Assembly: GCA_004376695.1 (NCBI GenBank)
Contig: SOJB01000050.1
Location: 1-6,619 of the forward strand
Direction: 5' to 3'
DNA from: Dehalococcoidia bacterium
Lineage (GTDB): Bacteria > Chloroflexota > Dehalococcoidia > GIF9 > AB-539-J10
Length of the DNA stretch: 6,619 bases
The position numbers were made by a program, and so were the translations under genes. A model generated the notes under the pieces. That model did no database searches. It was given only the letters and a program-made list of their open reading frames with translations, and was not told the origin of the DNA. Of this stretch, positions 4,448 to 6,619 are shown piece after piece. Position 1 is the stretch's first letter; every line of letters begins with the position of its first letter.

Positions 4448-6619
4448 TCACCGCTGTCGCCAGCTCGGTTCGACCTTAGCCTTCCTCAGGCGCAGCGAAT
4501 TGGTGACCACATTGAGAGAGCTAATGGTCATCGCGGCCATCCCGACCATCGGGTGTAACAGCCCCGTGACTGCCAGGGGGATGGCCAGCGCATTGTAGAC
4601 CCAGGCGAAGAAGTAGTTTTGCTTGACCTTTCTAAAGGTAGCCCGGGAGAGATTCACTGCGGTAACCACAGCGCTCAGCTCTCCTCTCACGAGGGTTATG
4701 TCGGACGATTCAATAGCGATGTCGGTTCCGGTACCTATGGCTATCCCCACGTTGGCCTGGGTAAGAGCCGGAGCATCGTTGATGCCATCGCCCACCATAG
4801 CTACAATCCCGACCTTCTCCTGCAGGCGCCTGATTTCGGCTGCCTTGTCCTGGGGCAAGACCTCGGCCAGCACCCGTGTGATTCCTACCTTCTTAGCAAT
4901 GGCGGTGGCAGTTCTCTGGTTATCCCCGCTGATCATACCCGTCTCCAGTCCCATCCTCTTCAACTCAGCGATCGCCTGAACTGAGTCCTCTTTCAGAGTA
5001 TCGGCCACAGCGATAATGCCCGCTATCTTGCCATCGACCGCTACGAGCACAGCAGTCTTCGCTTCGTCTTCCAGTTCACGGAGTTTATCCTCAAGCTGGC
5101 TGAAGTCTACTTGACAGTCGGTCATCAGCTTCTGGTTTCCTACCAAGATTTCTTCACCATCGACCTTGCCTCTTATTCCTTTGCCGGTAATGGCTTCAAA
5201 ACCACCCACCTTGGCTAGATTAATCCCCCGTTGCCTGGCTTCTCCGACAACTGCCTGCCCCAGGGGATGCTCTGAGCCCTGTTCCAAACCAGCAGCAAAA
5301 TAGAGGATGTCCTTTCCCTCAAACTGGCGGTCGGTGATGATGTCGCTAACCCCCGGCTTGCCTTTGGTAATGGTCCCCGTCTTATCGAAAACGATAGTAC
5401 GGACTTCGCTCATGGTTTGAAGGGCCTCTCCGCGACGGAACAGGACCCCTTTCTCAGCCCCCATGCCGGTGCCCACCATCAAAGCGGTGGGGGTACCCAA
5501 CCCCAGGGCGCAAGGACAGCTTATGACCAGGACGGCGATGCTGGCAAAGATGGCCAGGTTAACAGTTCCCAGGCCGGGGTTTACCCAGGGAAGAAAGGAA
5601 GCACCCCAGGTGATGATTCTCATGAAAAAGTCAGGAAAGACCAGCCAGCAGATACCCGTCAACAGGGCAATCCCCAGTACCCCCGGCACCATATAACCCG
5701 TCACTCTGTCGGCAAATTCCTGCATGGGGACCTTGGATCCCTGGCATTCCTCTACCATCTTGATGACCTGGGATAAAAAGGTATCCTTGCCTATCTTAGT
5801 TGCCTCCACTTTCAGCAGACCCTGCTGGTTAATGGTGGCACCGATGACCTTGTCGTTCGTTTTCTTATTCGCAGGCATCGATTCACCGGTGGCCATAGAT
5901 TCGTCGATAGCGCTTTTCCCCTCCACTATCACTCCATCGGTGGGAATCTTCTCTCCCGGTCTGACAACCATAATATCCCCTACTTCAACGTCTTCGATGG
6001 CGATCTCTTCCTCCGCGCCGTCCACGACAACGCGGGCAGTCTTGGCCCCCAGTTGCAGCAGTTTCTTGATTGCCTGAGATGCGCGACCTTTAGCCCTGAC
6101 CTCGAGAAACCTGCCCAGCAGGTGGAAGGCAACGATTCCCATCGCCATCTCTATAAAGCTAGGCCCCGGCCAGAAAAATGCCGCAATGCCCATAAAATAG
6201 GGTGGCACTGAACCGAGGGAGATCAGGACATCCATACTGGCCCGACGGCCGCGGATCGCCCTCCAGGAGGCTTGATGCGTAGGCCCACCAGCCAGAAACA
6301 CCACAGGAAAGCCGAGCAGGGCGATTATCAGCATGTACCCAGGAATCGGGATAACCATGGAAAGAACCATCAGGGTCCACCCCACGCCTGCCGGAATGAT
6401 AGCGAAGATGAAACGCCTTCTCGCCTTTTGGACCTTCAGTATGTCTTGGTCAACCTTCTCTTCCTCTCTCTCACCCATCACCGAATAGCCTGCCGATTCC
6501 ACCGCCACCTTGAAATCAGCCATACCGGTCTCCATCCTCAGGTAATTGACGGTTGCCTTCTCAGTGGCCAGATTGACGTTGGCCGAGATCACTCCGGATA
6601 CCTTCCTGAGAGCCTTCTC
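4448..6619 (-). CDS. copA: Cu(+)-transporting P1B-type ATPase, N-terminus cut by the right window edge
   Basis: The reading frame is open to the window edge, so the start is missing; 723 residues are visible. The first 45 or so are the end of a heavy-metal-associated domain (EKALRKVSGV, ANVNLATEKATVNY); its CxxC lies outside. Then come membrane segments, the actuator loop with TGES, the transport motif CPCALG (visible residues 368-370), the phosphorylated aspartate in DKTGT (Asp412, at 5386-5384), SEHPLG in the nucleotide domain, and GDGINDAPAL. The last membrane helices carry YNALAIP and MTISSLNVVTNSLRLR, matching the YN and MxxSS copper-site residues of CopA-type pumps. Together with CPC this favours Cu(I) export over zinc or cadmium. 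An internal GTG at 6592 falls in the middle of the metal-binding domain and is not a credible start. The last codons end 156 bases before nifS, so the two may be separate transcription units. Confidence 0.96.
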   Translation of the reverse strand, partial: EKALRKVSGVISANVNLATEKATVNYLRMETGMADFKVAVESAGYSVMGEREEEKVDQDILKVQKARRRFIFAIIPAGVGWTLMVLSMVIPIPGYMLIIALLGFPVVFLAGGPTHQASWRAIRGRRASMDVLISLGSVPPYFMGIAAFFWPGPSFIEMAMGIVAFHLLGRFLEVRAKGRASQAIKKLLQLGAKTARVVVDGAEEEIAIEDVEVGDIMVVRPGEKIPTDGVIVEGKSAIDESMATGESMPANKKTNDKVIGATINQQGLLKVEATKIGKDTFLSQVIKMVEECQGSKVPMQEFADRVTGYMVPGVLGIALLTGICWLVFPDFFMRIITWGASFLPWVNPGLGTVNLAIFASIAVLVISCPCALGLGTPTALMVGTGMGAEKGVLFRRGEALQTMSEVRTIVFDKTGTITKGKPGVSDIITDRQFEGKDILYFAAGLEQGSEHPLGQAVVGEARQRGINLAKVGGFEAITGKGIRGKVDGEEILVGNQKLMTDCQVDFSQLEDKLRELEDEAKTAVLVAVDGKIAGIIAVADTLKEDSVQAIAELKRMGLETGMISGDNQRTATAIAKKVGITRVLAEVLPQDKAAEIRRLQEKVGIVAMVGDGINDAPALTQANVGIAIGTGTDIAIESSDITLVRGELSAVVTAVNLSRATFRKVKQNYFFAWVYNALAIPLAVTGLLHPMVGMAAMTISSLNVVTNSLRLRKAKVEPSWRQR

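Noticed and set aside
4619..6077. Several plus-strand open frames of 117-121 codons
   Set aside because: They are shadows of the copA coding region, which carries all P-type ATPase motifs in its own frame.
6590..6592. GTG as the start of copA
   Set aside because: The frame stays open to the window edge with typical metal-binding-domain residues, so the true start lies outside.

Overview
The window reads as bacterial chromosomal DNA of moderate GC, with every supported gene on the minus strand. In transcription order (right to left) they are a copper-type P-type ATPase (copA, cut by the right edge), a NifS-type cysteine desulfurase, an arsenate reductase/low-molecular-weight phosphatase-like protein with a cysteine-rich N-terminus, a 4Fe-4S ferredoxin-like protein, a CcdA-type membrane electron carrier, a membrane-anchored TlpA/ResA-like redoxin, and a NifU/IscU scaffold (cut by the left edge). 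The gene mix (NifS/NifU, polyferredoxin-like protein, CcdA/TlpA, copper export) suits an anaerobic or microaerophilic bacterium. Chloroflexota (Dehalococcoidia-like) or a sulfate-reducer-like lineage is only a guess made from protein style.

Layout: copA (4448-6619) is followed by a 156-base gap holding a possible extended -10 element and a strong 17-bp imperfect hairpin. Then come nifS (3125-4291), the ArsC-like gene (2491-3093) and the ferredoxin gene (1708-2490), tightly packed. They start with GTG, TTG and GTG, each behind a near-perfect Shine-Dalgarno sequence. ccdA (972-1658) and the redoxin gene (403-960) follow, about 10 bases apart. A non-coding stretch (221-402) then leads to nifU (1-220).

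Two observations stand out. First, the redoxin appears to be a natural circular permutation. The half that normally ends a TlpA domain (cis-proline loop, last strands and helix) comes directly after the membrane anchor, and the half that normally begins it (APDF strand and WCxxC active site) comes last; the stop falls where the missing half would begin. Second, the stretch just upstream of nifU is a decayed copy of the 3' end of the ferredoxin gene 1.5 kb away. It matches without gaps over about 106 bases, including 19 identical bases, and contains in-frame stops. The ccdA-redoxin pair therefore sits between an intact ferredoxin gene and a ferredoxin remnant, which suggests the ancestral order was nifS-arsC-fdx-nifU and that the thiol-redox pair arrived with a partial duplication.

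As a working picture, NifS and NifU build Fe-S clusters, the ferredoxin-like protein is a possible client, CcdA passes reducing power across the membrane to the anchored redoxin, and CopA exports copper, a metal that damages Fe-S clusters and thiols. These links are inferred from gene order only.
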